NCBI GenBank assembly: GCA_944325905.1
Contig: CALVBY010000003.1
Location: 1-50,545, forward strand
Direction of reading: 5' to 3'
Source: Candidatus Gastranaerophilales bacterium
GTDB taxonomy: Bacteria; Cyanobacteriota; Vampirovibrionia; Gastranaerophilales; Gastranaerophilaceae
DNA length: 50,545 nucleotides
Shown here piece by piece: positions 23,705 through 32,111 of the stretch (position 1 is its first letter; every line of letters begins with the position of its first letter). A program made the position numbers and the translations under genes. A model generated the notes under the pieces. That model made no database searches. It saw only the letters and a list, made by a program, of their open reading frames with translations, and was not told the DNA's origin.

Positions 23705-25015
23705 ATGACAGAAAACACTTTATCATTGTCTCAAAATCTTGGAATTACAACAAAATTCACAGGAATAGATTTTGGTAAATACGAATCAAAAGTATCAGAA
23801 TTCGTGAGTGAATTTGCATCACGCGCAAACAAAAAAGGTCAATTTTTAAACTGGGTAAATTTACCACAAGAACAAATTAAAAGAGTTGACGAAATTTATA
23901 CACTCGCTGAAAAACTAAAAAAACAAACAGGCGCAGAAAAATTAAGCGTTCTTGGTATAGGCGGTTCTAAACACACTGTTGAACATATGCTAAGTATCAA
24001 TGGCTTAAACGTAAATCAAGACAAAATTCTTTTTTACTCAGATGTTGATTCTGCAAGCCTTGAAAGATACCTATACAGATTAGGTGATATAACAAAATCA
24101 AATTATCTTGTAGCATCAAAATCAGGTTCAACATTTGAAACTAAAGACGGCTTTTTAAGAATACAAACCATGCTTGAAAATGAATACAAAGCAAAGGGTC
24201 ATTCTAATTATGAAGAACTTGCAAGTAAACATTTTATAGCAGTAACTGATGGTAACGCTGAAAAAAGCGAACTTAGAAGAACCTCTAATGAAAAAGGCTG
24301 GTTAGGCGATTTATATATTCATGATGATGTTGGCGGAAGATTTTCAGCATTTGATGACCATGCTTTATTCACACTCGCTTATGCAGGCATGGATAAGGCA
24401 GATATGGTTCAAATGCTTGAAGCAGCTCAAAATATTTCAACAAGAGCATTATCTGCTGACTTAAGCCAAAACGATGCTTTAAAAGAAGGTATATTCTGGG
24501 CAGATGCAGTATTAAACGGCATAAGCACCTCAGTTCATCAATATATGGGAGCAATTTTTGAAAACACAGTTTACTGGAATGCTCAAATGCAAAATGAATC
24601 AATTAAAGATACCCTAAAACAAGTTGCAAAAGTACCTGATGCCATGCACCACAGTGCGGAAGCACACTTCAATCCGGCAAACAAATTTGCTTTTGCACTC
24701 ACTACACCAAAAGATAGCGGTGTATGCAGAGAAAATGCTGAAAGCTATATTGAAGCTCTTGAAAAATCATACGAAAGCATGGGCGCATTTTTCAACGAAT
24801 CAGTTGCTACAAAAGGAATGGGATTAACACCGGAAGCAGCAGGCGCCATGACTCAATTGAGAGCTTTTGCTACTGTTTATCAAGAAATTGTTACCAAAAT
24901 TATGCAAGGCACACAATTCCCTGAAGTTCTTGACAGCGTTCTTCAACCACACGTTGAATACTATAAAAAGAATTTAAAAGGCGGAGTTGTTATTCCGGGA
25001 AGAATTTCCGAGTAA
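23705..25015 (+). CDS. pgi: Glucose-6-phosphate isomerase
   Basis: Pgi interconverts glucose-6-phosphate and fructose-6-phosphate in glycolysis and gluconeogenesis. Both SIS subdomains are visible: VLGIGGSKHTVEHM and VASKSGSTFETKDG, and the signature DVGGRFSAFDDHALF. The catalytic His/Lys region near the C-terminus includes GVVIPGRISE. At 436 residues it is the shorter bacterial type. An AAGGAGG ribosome binding site is 5 nt from the ATG, and a terminator follows, so it is monocistronic. Glycan-related genes (GH13-like proteins, phosphohexomutase) elsewhere in the window would draw on the same sugar phosphates. Confidence 0.94.
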   Translation: MTENTLSLSQNLGITTKFTGIDFGKYESKVSEFVSEFASRANKKGQFLNWVNLPQEQIKRVDEIYTLAEKLKKQTGAEKLSVLGIGGSKHTVEHMLSINGLNVNQDKILFYSDVDSASLERYLYRLGDITKSNYLVASKSGSTFETKDGFLRIQTMLENEYKAKGHSNYEELASKHFIAVTDGNAEKSELRRTSNEKGWLGDLYIHDDVGGRFSAFDDHALFTLAYAGMDKADMVQMLEAAQNISTRALSADLSQNDALKEGIFWADAVLNGISTSVHQYMGAIFENTVYWNAQMQNESIKDTLKQVAKVPDAMHHSAEAHFNPANKFAFALTTPKDSGVCRENAESYIEALEKSYESMGAFFNESVATKGMGLTPEAAGAMTQLRAFATVYQEIVTKIMQGTQFPEVLDSVLQPHVEYYKKNLKGGVVIPGRISE

Positions 25016-25042
25016 TTTTCAAAAATAATTGTTAAGTTATTT

Positions 25043-25069
25043 AAAAAGCGGATGAAAAATCCGCTTTTT
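25043..25069 (+). terminator. pgi terminator
   Basis: AAAAAGCGGAT / ATCCGCTTTTT stem with loop GAAAA. Confidence 0.9.
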
Positions 25070-25106
25070 AGTAGCAAATTTATTTTTTAGAAGATTTATA
25101 ACGAAC

Positions 25107-26537
25107 ATGAAAATATTACCTATCTCTAGTTATAATATACAAAATACACCTAAAAGCAGAAGAAATACACCTTCACAGACCGCTAAAAAAGCTACATATG
25201 TTTCCAATATGCTTTATAATGACCTGACCAATAAAGCACTTATAAATTTTAATGGTTATTTTGGGGACAAACAACCAATTAAAAAGTTATATGCAATTAC
25301 AAGCGGAAATAACGAACCCAAATACGATAACTGGACAAATAACCACATATACGAATATGGTTATAAGAAATGGATAAATGCAGCACCAAATGAAGTTTTA
25401 AAAAGAACACCAGCTGAAACAATAGACACCATAATGAATTTGACCGGGAACAGACAAATTCCGGAACGTATAGAAACTCCTAACATAGGAGGTAAAAATT
25501 GGGGAAGAACAGCAAATTATATTGAAATAAATCCTAGATTAATAGCAAAATATGAAAATGGAGTAATTTCGGACGGATTACTAAACACAATGAAGCTGAT
25601 GACTTTATTGCCACCCTCCTCAGAGCGTGCAGCTAACTGCATAATACTATCTCAACTATACCCATCTCTTTATGGTGATGGTACAACTAATGATGAAACG
25701 CTTTATCACGTAGATTTACACAGAGGTATAAGTAAAAATCTTACAGCCAGAGGGCTTGATCACAAAATGGGTGATGATGAACAAGTAAAGGCTTTCAACG
25801 ATTTAGCCCATCTTCTTGGATTTAAGACAGGTATTAGAATGCCACTATCCGAAGGACAACTAAGAATAAAAGGTAAAGATTTTTCTTGGCTTAGGAATGA
25901 GCAAGCCTATATCGATGCATGTGCTTGGGCAATTGACTTAGGATTTGATTCTATATACTTTGACAGTGGGAAACATGTAGTTAACATTAATGGCTATTGT
26001 GGCATAGGTGCGATACCAAATGCACAACAAATGTCATATATTTTGAGAAAAATAAAAGAATATTCTGGTCGTTCAGATCTTTCTTTCATTGGAGAAAAAT
26101 GTAGTGAGAGTTCTATCTATAGTGCAATAGGATTCAATGCAGGTACAGATTGGAGTAATGCAAATCACATTGAAAATGTAAAATATGATTCAAGAAAACA
26201 GGCCAGCTCTGAAACATATGCTGCAGGCCCAGACGTTTCAAACGATAATGATAATGGCGAAATGACATTTGATGAACGCCTAAACAGATTGAATTCCTGC
26301 TTATTCGGTTATGATAATCCAAAAGACAAACTGCCCGCATTTATGCAGATAAATGATATATTACCTCTTTCACCATATATAAATACCCACCAAGTTATGG
26401 AACATGCCATACAAATGGATGGCTCTGAAGCATGGACAGAATGTGAAAGACATTTAGACGGAGTATTTAGAACTGACGAAAATGCGAGAAAATATACGCA
26501 AGAAGTTTATAAAACTTTTAGTAAATCACTATATTAG
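25107..26537 (+). CDS. Degenerate GH13-like TIM-barrel protein
   Basis: The 476-residue protein is not obvious, but its middle matches the GH13 pattern. HLLGFKTGIRMPLSEGQ (~235-251) stands at region I. GFDSIYFDSGKHV (~279-291) is region II, with the nucleophile position Asp286 kept but the invariant Arg two residues before it replaced by Tyr. SFIGEKCSE (~326-334) fits region III with Glu330. A candidate region IV is INTHQVMEHA. The Arg loss suggests altered or absent hydrolase activity. No signal peptide; the N-terminus begins MKILPISSYN, then INFNGYFG at residues 46-53. Ribosome binding site is weak. It is a single-gene unit. The GH13 call is by motif reading and moderate. Confidence 0.6.
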   Translation: MKILPISSYNIQNTPKSRRNTPSQTAKKATYVSNMLYNDLTNKALINFNGYFGDKQPIKKLYAITSGNNEPKYDNWTNNHIYEYGYKKWINAAPNEVLKRTPAETIDTIMNLTGNRQIPERIETPNIGGKNWGRTANYIEINPRLIAKYENGVISDGLLNTMKLMTLLPPSSERAANCIILSQLYPSLYGDGTTNDETLYHVDLHRGISKNLTARGLDHKMGDDEQVKAFNDLAHLLGFKTGIRMPLSEGQLRIKGKDFSWLRNEQAYIDACAWAIDLGFDSIYFDSGKHVVNINGYCGIGAIPNAQQMSYILRKIKEYSGRSDLSFIGEKCSESSIYSAIGFNAGTDWSNANHIENVKYDSRKQASSETYAAGPDVSNDNDNGEMTFDERLNRLNSCLFGYDNPKDKLPAFMQINDILPLSPYINTHQVMEHAIQMDGSEAWTECERHLDGVFRTDENARKYTQEVYKTFSKSLY

Positions 26538-26562
26538 AATATTTTAGTATATAAATAAAAAC

Positions 26563-26598
26563 ATTAAGAGCATTTTGAATATTCAAAATGCTCTTAAT
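26563..26598 (-). terminator. 36-bp perfect palindrome at the tRNA-Gln 3' side
   Basis: Arms of 18 bp (ATTAAGAGCATTTTGAAT and complement) with no loop bases. On the minus strand it is followed by GTTTTTATTT, suiting a terminator for the tRNA; on the plus strand no T run follows, so termination of the 25107 gene there is less clear. Confidence 0.7.
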
Positions 26599-26604
26599 CA
26601 AGTT

Positions 26605-26676
26605 CTGGGGCGGAAGGATTCGAACCTCCGGATGGCTGGACCAAAACCAGCTGCCTTACCACTTGGCGACGCCCCA
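26605..26676 (-). tRNA. tRNA-Gln(TTG)
   Basis: A 72-nt cloverleaf on the minus strand. The acceptor stem is TGGGGCG / CGCCCCA with discriminator G. The anticodon stem GCTGG / CCAGC encloses loop TTTTGGT, with anticodon TTG reading CAA/CAG. The T arm contains GGTTCGAATCC. No CCA is encoded. Confidence 0.96.
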
Positions 26677-26694
26677 ATATCGGCTACATTTTTT

Positions 26695-26722
26695 ATTTTA
26701 CGCACTAAAATTTAGTTGTCAA
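26695..26722 (-). promoter_or_regulatory. tRNA-Gln promoter
   Basis: TTGACA (26717-26722) and TAAAAT (26695-26700) with a 16-nt spacer, 18 nt before the mature 5' end. Confidence 0.7.
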
Positions 26723-26724
26723 TA

Positions 26725-27414
26725 TTATAAAACTGTTTTGAAAGGACTTTTTTCATTTGCAAAAATAACCTCAACATGATTTTTCAAAAGATTTTCAAAA
26801 ACCTTTAACACGAGAATCTCACTTTCAAAATGCCCAATATCAAAGAGCACAATCGGACTTTCAATTGCGGTATGGAACTTAACATCTCCTGTCACCAAAG
26901 CATCCGCTCCATTTTCAAACGCTTCTTGAATAAATTCAGAACCGCTGCCTGCACAAAATGCTATCTTTTTAATTTCGGCAACATTTTCATTATTAACAAT
27001 TCGAACATTTGAAGAAATCTTACAAATTTTTTTAAGAAAATCCGCAACAGATATTTTACAATCTACAACTCTCAAAAAATCCCCAACCGAAACTCCATCA
27101 CCCAGACCTAAATCGGCAATCAAAGTATCTGTTGTTCCGCCTTTTGCTCTGTCTAAATTTGTATGAGCACAATAAATATTGATATCCTTATATTTCATTG
27201 GCACAAAAAACAACGGATGATGCGAAATTATCATATCACAATTTTCTTTTTTGGCCTGTTCAAAAATATCATCCGTAACCGTTAGACAAAGCATGACTTT
27301 CTTAATATCAGTATACTCTGCCAAATCAACAATATTCCCTGAACAATCCCAATCTTCAGCAAATTCCGGAGGTGCAAAGTTCTCTATTATCTTCGTTATT
27401 TCGTTCTTGTCCAT
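26725..27414 (-). CDS. Nif3-like dinuclear metal centre protein
   Basis: The 229-residue protein belongs to the Nif3/YbgI (DUF34) family. AEDWDCSGNIV is the expected N-terminal motif. Metal-binding His residues are seen in ISHHPLFF, YCAHTNLD and, near the C-terminus, LFDIGHFESE. The biochemical role of the family is debated; some members are annotated as GTP cyclohydrolase 1 type 2 homologues without firm support. Its start lies inside the 3' end of coaBC, with a 59-nt overlap in another frame. AGAGGTGATAT before the ATG supports this start. Confidence 0.9.
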   Translation of the reverse strand: MDKNEITKIIENFAPPEFAEDWDCSGNIVDLAEYTDIKKVMLCLTVTDDIFEQAKKENCDMIISHHPLFFVPMKYKDINIYCAHTNLDRAKGGTTDTLIADLGLGDGVSVGDFLRVVDCKISVADFLKKICKISSNVRIVNNENVAEIKKIAFCAGSGSEFIQEAFENGADALVTGDVKFHTAIESPIVLFDIGHFESEILVLKVFENLLKNHVEVIFANEKSPFKTVL

Positions 27415-28582
27415 ATATCACCTCTAAAATTTCTTTTGCAATTGAATATTTATCGGATCTTTCAAGCTTTTTTACAATTCCTTTTTGATTTAATATTGTT
27501 ACTTCATTATAATCACTTGAAAAACCGATATCAGACCTTGAAATATCATTGGCAATTAAATAATCACAACCTTTTTTCAAAATCTTTTCTTTCGCATTTT
27601 CGAGCAAATTTTCACTTTCGGCGCAAAAACCCACAACTGTTTGAATTGTTTTCTTAGATGAAATTTCTTTTAAAATATCCGGATTTTTGACTAATTGTAT
27701 AGAAATTTCATCATCGGATGTCTTTTTCATTTTCTGCTCGGAGATATTCTTTACCCTGTAATCTGCAACAGCAGCCGCCATTATTACGCAATCAGCTGTT
27801 TCAAATTCTTTATTAACAGCTTTTTGCATATCAAGCGCAGATTTTACTTTTACAATCTTGTAATTACGCTTAACATGAACTGTAGAAATCAAAACAACGT
27901 CAGCACCCTGTTCAAATGCACAATCTGCAAGTGCAATACCCATTTTACCGGAAGAGTAATTTGAAATATATCTCACAGGATCAATGTCCTCGATAGTTCC
28001 GCCGGCAGTTATGACTATTTTTTTACCTGACAATTTTTTTTTTGAATTTAAAACTTCCACAGTTCTGTCAAAAATCTTATCCAAACTGCAAAGTCTTCCA
28101 ACACCTTCTGTTCCGCAAGCCAAAAAACCTGCTTCCGGATCTATAATCTCATAGCCGTATTTTTGTAATTTTGCAATGTTTTCTTTAACAGCTGCATTCT
28201 GCCACATATTACAATTCATCGCAGGAGCTATCAAAATCGGCTTTTTAAAAGCACAAACAACAGATGTCAAAAGATTATCACAAATTCCATTTGCAATCTT
28301 ACCAATAGTATTTGCAGTAGTTGGCGCTATAAGCATAATATCAGCTTCATCTGCGTATGAAATATGCTCAGGTTTATAATCTGGAATATTGAACTCATCA
28401 ATTCCGACTTCATTTTGACTTAAATTTTGCAAAGTTAATTTTGTCACAAAATTCAACGCATTTGGAGTACAAATCACTCTAACATTTGCATTTTGTCGCT
28501 TATACATCCTTATAAGCTCACAAATCTTATAAGCTGCAATCCCGCCGGTTATTCCTATCAATATCGTTTTACCGCTAAGCAT
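27356..28582 (-). CDS. coaBC: Phosphopantothenoylcysteine synthetase/decarboxylase
   Basis: This bifunctional flavoprotein makes 4'-phosphopantetheine from 4'-phosphopantothenate and cysteine for CoA. The CoaC domain (~1-185) has GITGGIAAYK and APAMNCNMW with the active-site Cys. The CoaB domain (~190-390) has ITAGGTIEDIDPVRYISN followed by YSSGKMG, and IMAAAVADYR. The last ~17 residues lie past the usual family end and overlap Nif3 by 59 nt. It overlaps gmk by 8 nt. Together gmk-coaBC-Nif3 form one operon; gmk next to coaBC is a common bacterial arrangement, often with rpoZ between, which is absent here. Confidence 0.95.
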   Translation of the reverse strand: MLSGKTILIGITGGIAAYKICELIRMYKRQNANVRVICTPNALNFVTKLTLQNLSQNEVGIDEFNIPDYKPEHISYADEADIMLIAPTTANTIGKIANGICDNLLTSVVCAFKKPILIAPAMNCNMWQNAAVKENIAKLQKYGYEIIDPEAGFLACGTEGVGRLCSLDKIFDRTVEVLNSKKKLSGKKIVITAGGTIEDIDPVRYISNYSSGKMGIALADCAFEQGADVVLISTVHVKRNYKIVKVKSALDMQKAVNKEFETADCVIMAAAVADYRVKNISEQKMKKTSDDEISIQLVKNPDILKEISSKKTIQTVVGFCAESENLLENAKEKILKKGCDYLIANDISRSDIGFSSDYNEVTILNQKGIVKKLERSDKYSIAKEILEVIYGQERNNEDNRELCTSGIC

Positions 28583-29138
28583 TTTTACGCTCCTTGTTGA
28601 TTACGTTTTCCAAAGCCTTTATAGCAGTTTCCAAATCATCATTGACGATTTTATAATCAAAGTTTTCTGCTCTTTCAAGCTCTATCTTAGCCTCATTCAA
28701 ACGTTTTTGAATAGTTTGTTCATCTTCAGTATGTCTGCCGCGCAAGCGATTTTCTAATGCTTCATAAGACGGAGGACAAATGAAAATCAACACAGCTTCA
28801 GGCATTCTGCTTTTAACCTGCAAAGCACCTTGAGTGTCAATTTCAAGAATTATATCCTTACCTTCTTCAAGACACTTGTTTATGTATTTTTTCTTAGTAC
28901 CATAAAAATTATCGGCAAATTGAGCCCATTCAAGAAATTTATCATTATCAATGCAATTTTTGAATTCATCTTTTGATAAGAAAAAATAATTTACCCCATC
29001 AACCTCACCAGGTCGAGGTTTTCTTGTTGTACAAGAAATAGACAACATAAATTCAGGATTACGTTCTAAAAATCCTTTTAAAACCGTGCCCTTTCCGACA
29101 CCCGAAGAACCTGATATTACATACAATTTCTTATTCAT
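28575..29138 (-). CDS. gmk: Guanylate kinase
   Basis: Gmk phosphorylates GMP to GDP. The 187-residue protein starts MNKKLYVISGSSGVGKGTV with the P-loop, and has the GMP-binding STTRKPRPGEVDGVNY-type segment (here CTTRKPRPGEVDGVNYFF) and EIDTQGALQV. I choose 29138 over an in-frame ATG 57 nt upstream: homology starts here, and a TATAAT ends 7 nt upstream. No Shine-Dalgarno lies before the chosen ATG, so the transcript may be leaderless. First gene of the gmk-coaBC-Nif3 operon. Confidence 0.95.
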   Translation of the reverse strand: MNKKLYVISGSSGVGKGTVLKGFLERNPEFMLSISCTTRKPRPGEVDGVNYFFLSKDEFKNCIDNDKFLEWAQFADNFYGTKKKYINKCLEEGKDIILEIDTQGALQVKSRMPEAVLIFICPPSYEALENRLRGRHTEDEQTIQKRLNEAKIELERAENFDYKIVNDDLETAIKALENVINKERKNA

Positions 29139-29145
29139 TAAAAAT

Positions 29146-29151
29146 ATTATA
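29146..29151 (-). promoter_or_regulatory. -10 box for gmk, leaderless spacing
   Basis: TATAAT ends 7 nt before the gmk ATG. No -35 recognised. Confidence 0.5.
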
Positions 29152-29206
29152 CAATGAAAAATCTCTTTGTATACATTTAGCGCAAAGTTTTGCAATAATT
29201 ATAAAT

Positions 29207-29234
29207 AAAAAGCGGTCTTAAAAGACCGCTTTTT
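29207..29234 (-). terminator. Terminator of the MFS transporter gene
   Basis: AAAAAGCGGTCTT / AAGACCGCTTTTT stem with a two-base gap, T-rich on the minus strand. Confidence 0.85.
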
Positions 29235-29240
29235 AAAACT

Positions 29241-30650
29241 TTAATTATGCCTTTTAGCATCCTTTTTGTACTCATCAATTGCAAGAATAGTACAAATAAT
29301 CAAACAAATTATACCGGATACTAACCAGAAATATATCGCACCATCCCAGTTTTGTTGACCGTTTGAACCTAGTTTATCTACTAGGAACCCTGTTCCTGTA
29401 GCAGATAAAAATGCCCCAACATAACCAAACGTTCCTGTGAATCCTGATGCTGCAGATGCAACTTTTTTAGAGCTGCTTTCAACCGCGCAAAGCCCGCCAA
29501 TCATCATCTGAGGACCATATGTGAAAGCTCCTAAAAGTCCAATTATAACATAATTTAATGAATCTATTGTATTAAATTTAAGTGCCAAAATGGCAAAAAT
29601 AACACCAACTAAATATATCAAATTGACAGGAGCTCTTTTCCCTTTGAACAATTTGTCAGAAATCAGCCCCGCACAAACAGTTCCGCAAATACCAACAAGC
29701 GGCAAAGAAGCTATCATATTTGTAGCATCTTCAAGCTTAATATTCTTGGCATTTTTTAAGTACATAATCATCCAGTCTTCAGCACCAAATCTGATAATAT
29801 AAACAAATACGTATGCAATAGCCAGAAGCCAAATAGTTTTGTTACACAAAACATATTTTTTGAAAATTTGCACATAAGACATACCGTCTTCAGCCTGCTT
29901 ATCATGAGATGATTTAACCTTAACCGGCTCATTTCTATATTCTTCAACATCAGGCAACCCAAGAGATTGGGGTCTGTCACGCAATCTTTCAAAAAGCCAC
30001 AAAGCAGTTATTACAGCCAACACACCAGGAACCAGAAATGCTGCTCTCCATCCAAAATGAGCTGCAATATGACCTGCAATAATGAAACTTAAGAAAGTTC
30101 CCATTTGGTGAGAACAAGACCAAAGTGACCACTTTGTACCACGTTCAGAATTGGAATACCAATATGTCAAACTCTTTGCGACAGCCGGGAAACCTGCTGA
30201 TTGAAACCAACCGCTAACACCCCACAAAAATGCCAAAACCCATAAAAGTACAACTGCAGTCATTTGAGTGCTTAATCCCAAAACGCTTACAGCACTAGGG
30301 GCAAGGGCAAATAAAATATTTGCAACAGCAGTCATCAAAAGAGCTGTTGGAAAGAATTTTCTAACATCAGATCCGTCAGCCAAAACACCATTCACAAACT
30401 TACCGATACCGTAAGTCAAATAAAGTGAGCTGCCCAATAAACCCAACTCAGTTGCCGAATATCCGAATTCATCCATAATACCCGGCAAAGCTACTGCAAT
30501 ATTTTTCTTACACAAATAAAATACCGTATATCCAATAAAACAAGCATAAAAAATTCTCAAACGCCAATGAGAATACATTGACTTAACCTTACCTTCATCC
30601 TCAATAACCGAAACGGCTGGAGGTTCTTTAAAAAATCCTTTCAATCCCAT
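29241..30650 (-). CDS. MFS transporter, organophosphate:phosphate antiporter type (GlpT/UhpT-like)
   Basis: The 469-residue protein has the hydrophobicity of 12 transmembrane helices. Segments FYLCKKNIAVALPGIMDEFG, YLTYGIGKFVNGVLAD and GWFQSAGFPAVAKSLTYWYS match the GlpT/UhpT/UhpC branch, which exchanges sugar phosphates or glycerol-3-phosphate for phosphate in the inner membrane. Which substrate, and whether it transports or senses, cannot be decided. It follows the exonuclease gene after 2 nt, so the two are cotranscribed though unrelated in function. A hairpin terminator ends the unit. Confidence 0.85.
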   Translation of the reverse strand: MGLKGFFKEPPAVSVIEDEGKVKSMYSHWRLRIFYACFIGYTVFYLCKKNIAVALPGIMDEFGYSATELGLLGSSLYLTYGIGKFVNGVLADGSDVRKFFPTALLMTAVANILFALAPSAVSVLGLSTQMTAVVLLWVLAFLWGVSGWFQSAGFPAVAKSLTYWYSNSERGTKWSLWSCSHQMGTFLSFIIAGHIAAHFGWRAAFLVPGVLAVITALWLFERLRDRPQSLGLPDVEEYRNEPVKVKSSHDKQAEDGMSYVQIFKKYVLCNKTIWLLAIAYVFVYIIRFGAEDWMIMYLKNAKNIKLEDATNMIASLPLVGICGTVCAGLISDKLFKGKRAPVNLIYLVGVIFAILALKFNTIDSLNYVIIGLLGAFTYGPQMMIGGLCAVESSSKKVASAASGFTGTFGYVGAFLSATGTGFLVDKLGSNGQQNWDGAIYFWLVSGIICLIICTILAIDEYKKDAKRHN

Positions 30651-30652
30651 AA

Positions 30653-31567
30653 CTACTTATTCCTTATTATTTGTATGTTTCTTGTCTCTGTGAGTTCTTG
30701 ACGAGCATTTTTTATAATTTCACGTTTTTCATCATCAATACTGTGACCGCAAACCAAACGATCAATAAAACCAGTATTCAATTTAACAGCTTTTTCGAAT
30801 GCTCCGATCTCATCCAATACTTCTTTAATTTCTGCTAAATCATAACCGAAAGTTTGCTTTGAATTATATGTTAATATATCACCTGACTGCGAGGTTATCG
30901 GAGTTCCGCCTTGTTCAAAATACAATTTAAAAACAGATTTCAAATCTTGTAATTCTGATTGCAAAGTATTTATCGTTTGTTGTATTCTCAAGAATCTTTC
31001 AAACAAATATTCAACATTATCAAGCTGCTTAACTTCCCAATCATATTTTTGCAAATATAGTTTTTTCAATTTAGGATATGACAAAGCAAGCCCCATGGTA
31101 TCTGCCATTGCTCTGTGATGATTCGTAAGCTCAACATTAAATTTGTTGGTTAAAGCCTCCAGACCATGAGATTCAAGCTCTGGATAAACCTCCTTGAACA
31201 TTTGTTGTGTATCAATTCTTGGGTTTTCAATACCTTTGCCAAATACACGCATACTAGCTTCATTCAAAAACATGTAATCAAAAATAGCGTTGTGGGCCAC
31301 AATCGGATAATCACCAATAAATTCAAGAATTTTTGGCATAATTTCTTCTTCAGTCGGGGCATCGGCAACCATTTCCTGAGTAATTCCATGTATTGCAATA
31401 CTTGATTTTCTAATGTGTTGCTGAGGATTAATCAAAGTCTGAAATTCATCCTTCACCTTGCCGTTTTCAAGTCTAACAGCGGCAAATTCAACCATCCTCT
31501 CCTTTGTATAATCCAGCCCAGTTGTTTCTGTATCCAGAACAATTTCTATTATTTTTTTTCTTACCAT
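30653..31567 (-). CDS. DnaQ-like DEDDh 3'-5' exonuclease
   Basis: The N-terminal ~175 residues are a DEDDh exonuclease: LDTETTGLDY (ExoI, D and E), HNAIFDYMFL (ExoII), and HHRAMADT (ExoIII, His and Asp). This is the proofreading fold of DNA polymerase III epsilon. The remaining ~130 residues are helical and charged, without a recognised domain; they are longer than plain DnaQ. It may be a stand-alone exonuclease rather than the replicative epsilon subunit. AGGATAACACA precedes the ATG. Divergent from trxA. Confidence 0.82.
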   Translation of the reverse strand: MVRKKIIEIVLDTETTGLDYTKERMVEFAAVRLENGKVKDEFQTLINPQQHIRKSSIAIHGITQEMVADAPTEEEIMPKILEFIGDYPIVAHNAIFDYMFLNEASMRVFGKGIENPRIDTQQMFKEVYPELESHGLEALTNKFNVELTNHHRAMADTMGLALSYPKLKKLYLQKYDWEVKQLDNVEYLFERFLRIQQTINTLQSELQDLKSVFKLYFEQGGTPITSQSGDILTYNSKQTFGYDLAEIKEVLDEIGAFEKAVKLNTGFIDRLVCGHSIDDEKREIIKNARQELTETRNIQIIRNK

Positions 31568-31618
31568 TGTGTTATCCTATTGAGATCTATTAAGATAATA
31601 GCACAAAAAAAAAATCTA

Positions 31619-31627
31619 TGGTAAAAT
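31619..31627 (+). promoter_or_regulatory. Extended -10 promoter of thioredoxin gene
   Basis: TGGTAAAAT fits an extended -10 box, 28 nt before the ATG, with AAAAAGGAG between. Confidence 0.5.
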
Positions 31628-31655
31628 AGCGCATGTAAAAGAAAAAGGAGAAGCT

Positions 31656-31979
31656 ATGTCAAATGCAATAGAAATAAATGATTCATCATTTGAACAAGAA
31701 GTTCTACATTCCGAAAAACCTGTAGTAGTTGACTTTTGGGCTCCATGGTGCGGACCTTGCAGAAAATTAGGACCTATTTTGGATGAAGTAGCTACAGAAT
31801 TAGGGGACAAAGTTAAAGTAGTAAAAGTTAACACGGATGAAAATCTTAAGACAGCTCAAGATTATGCCATAAGCGGCTTGCCAAGTCTTTTGGTTTTCAA
31901 AGAAGGAAAAGCTGTTGAAAGACTTGTAGGATTAATGCCAAAATCAACAATTCTTTCTAATGTTGAAAAACATTTATAA
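31656..31979 (+). CDS. trxA: Thioredoxin
   Basis: The 107-residue protein has the full thioredoxin fold with the active site WAPWCGPCRKLGPIL (redox pair C-G-P-C). The cis-Pro loop SGLPSLLVFKEG is also present. It is a general cytoplasmic disulfide reductase. AAAAGGAG ribosome binding site and own promoter and terminator, so monocistronic. No thioredoxin reductase is nearby. Confidence 0.96.
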   Translation: MSNAIEINDSSFEQEVLHSEKPVVVDFWAPWCGPCRKLGPILDEVATELGDKVKVVKVNTDENLKTAQDYAISGLPSLLVFKEGKAVERLVGLMPKSTILSNVEKHL

Positions 31980-32000
31980 TTTTTTCATAAAATTTAATTA

Positions 32001-32029
32001 AAAAAGAGCCATATTAGTGGCTCTTTTTT
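32001..32029 (+). terminator. trxA terminator
   Basis: AAAAAGAGCCA / TGGCTCTTTTT stem with loop TATTAG. Confidence 0.9.
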
Positions 32030-32111
32030 TGTAACAATCTGTAATAAAACTGTATTTTTTCTAAAGTTTACAGGCATTTCAACCGTAATTTATACTAAAG
32101 GAAAGGTACTC

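Noticed and set aside
26563..26598. Palindrome as a mobile-element end or CRISPR-like repeat
   Set aside because: Single copy next to a tRNA; best read as a terminator. No direct repeats, integrase or att duplication flank it.
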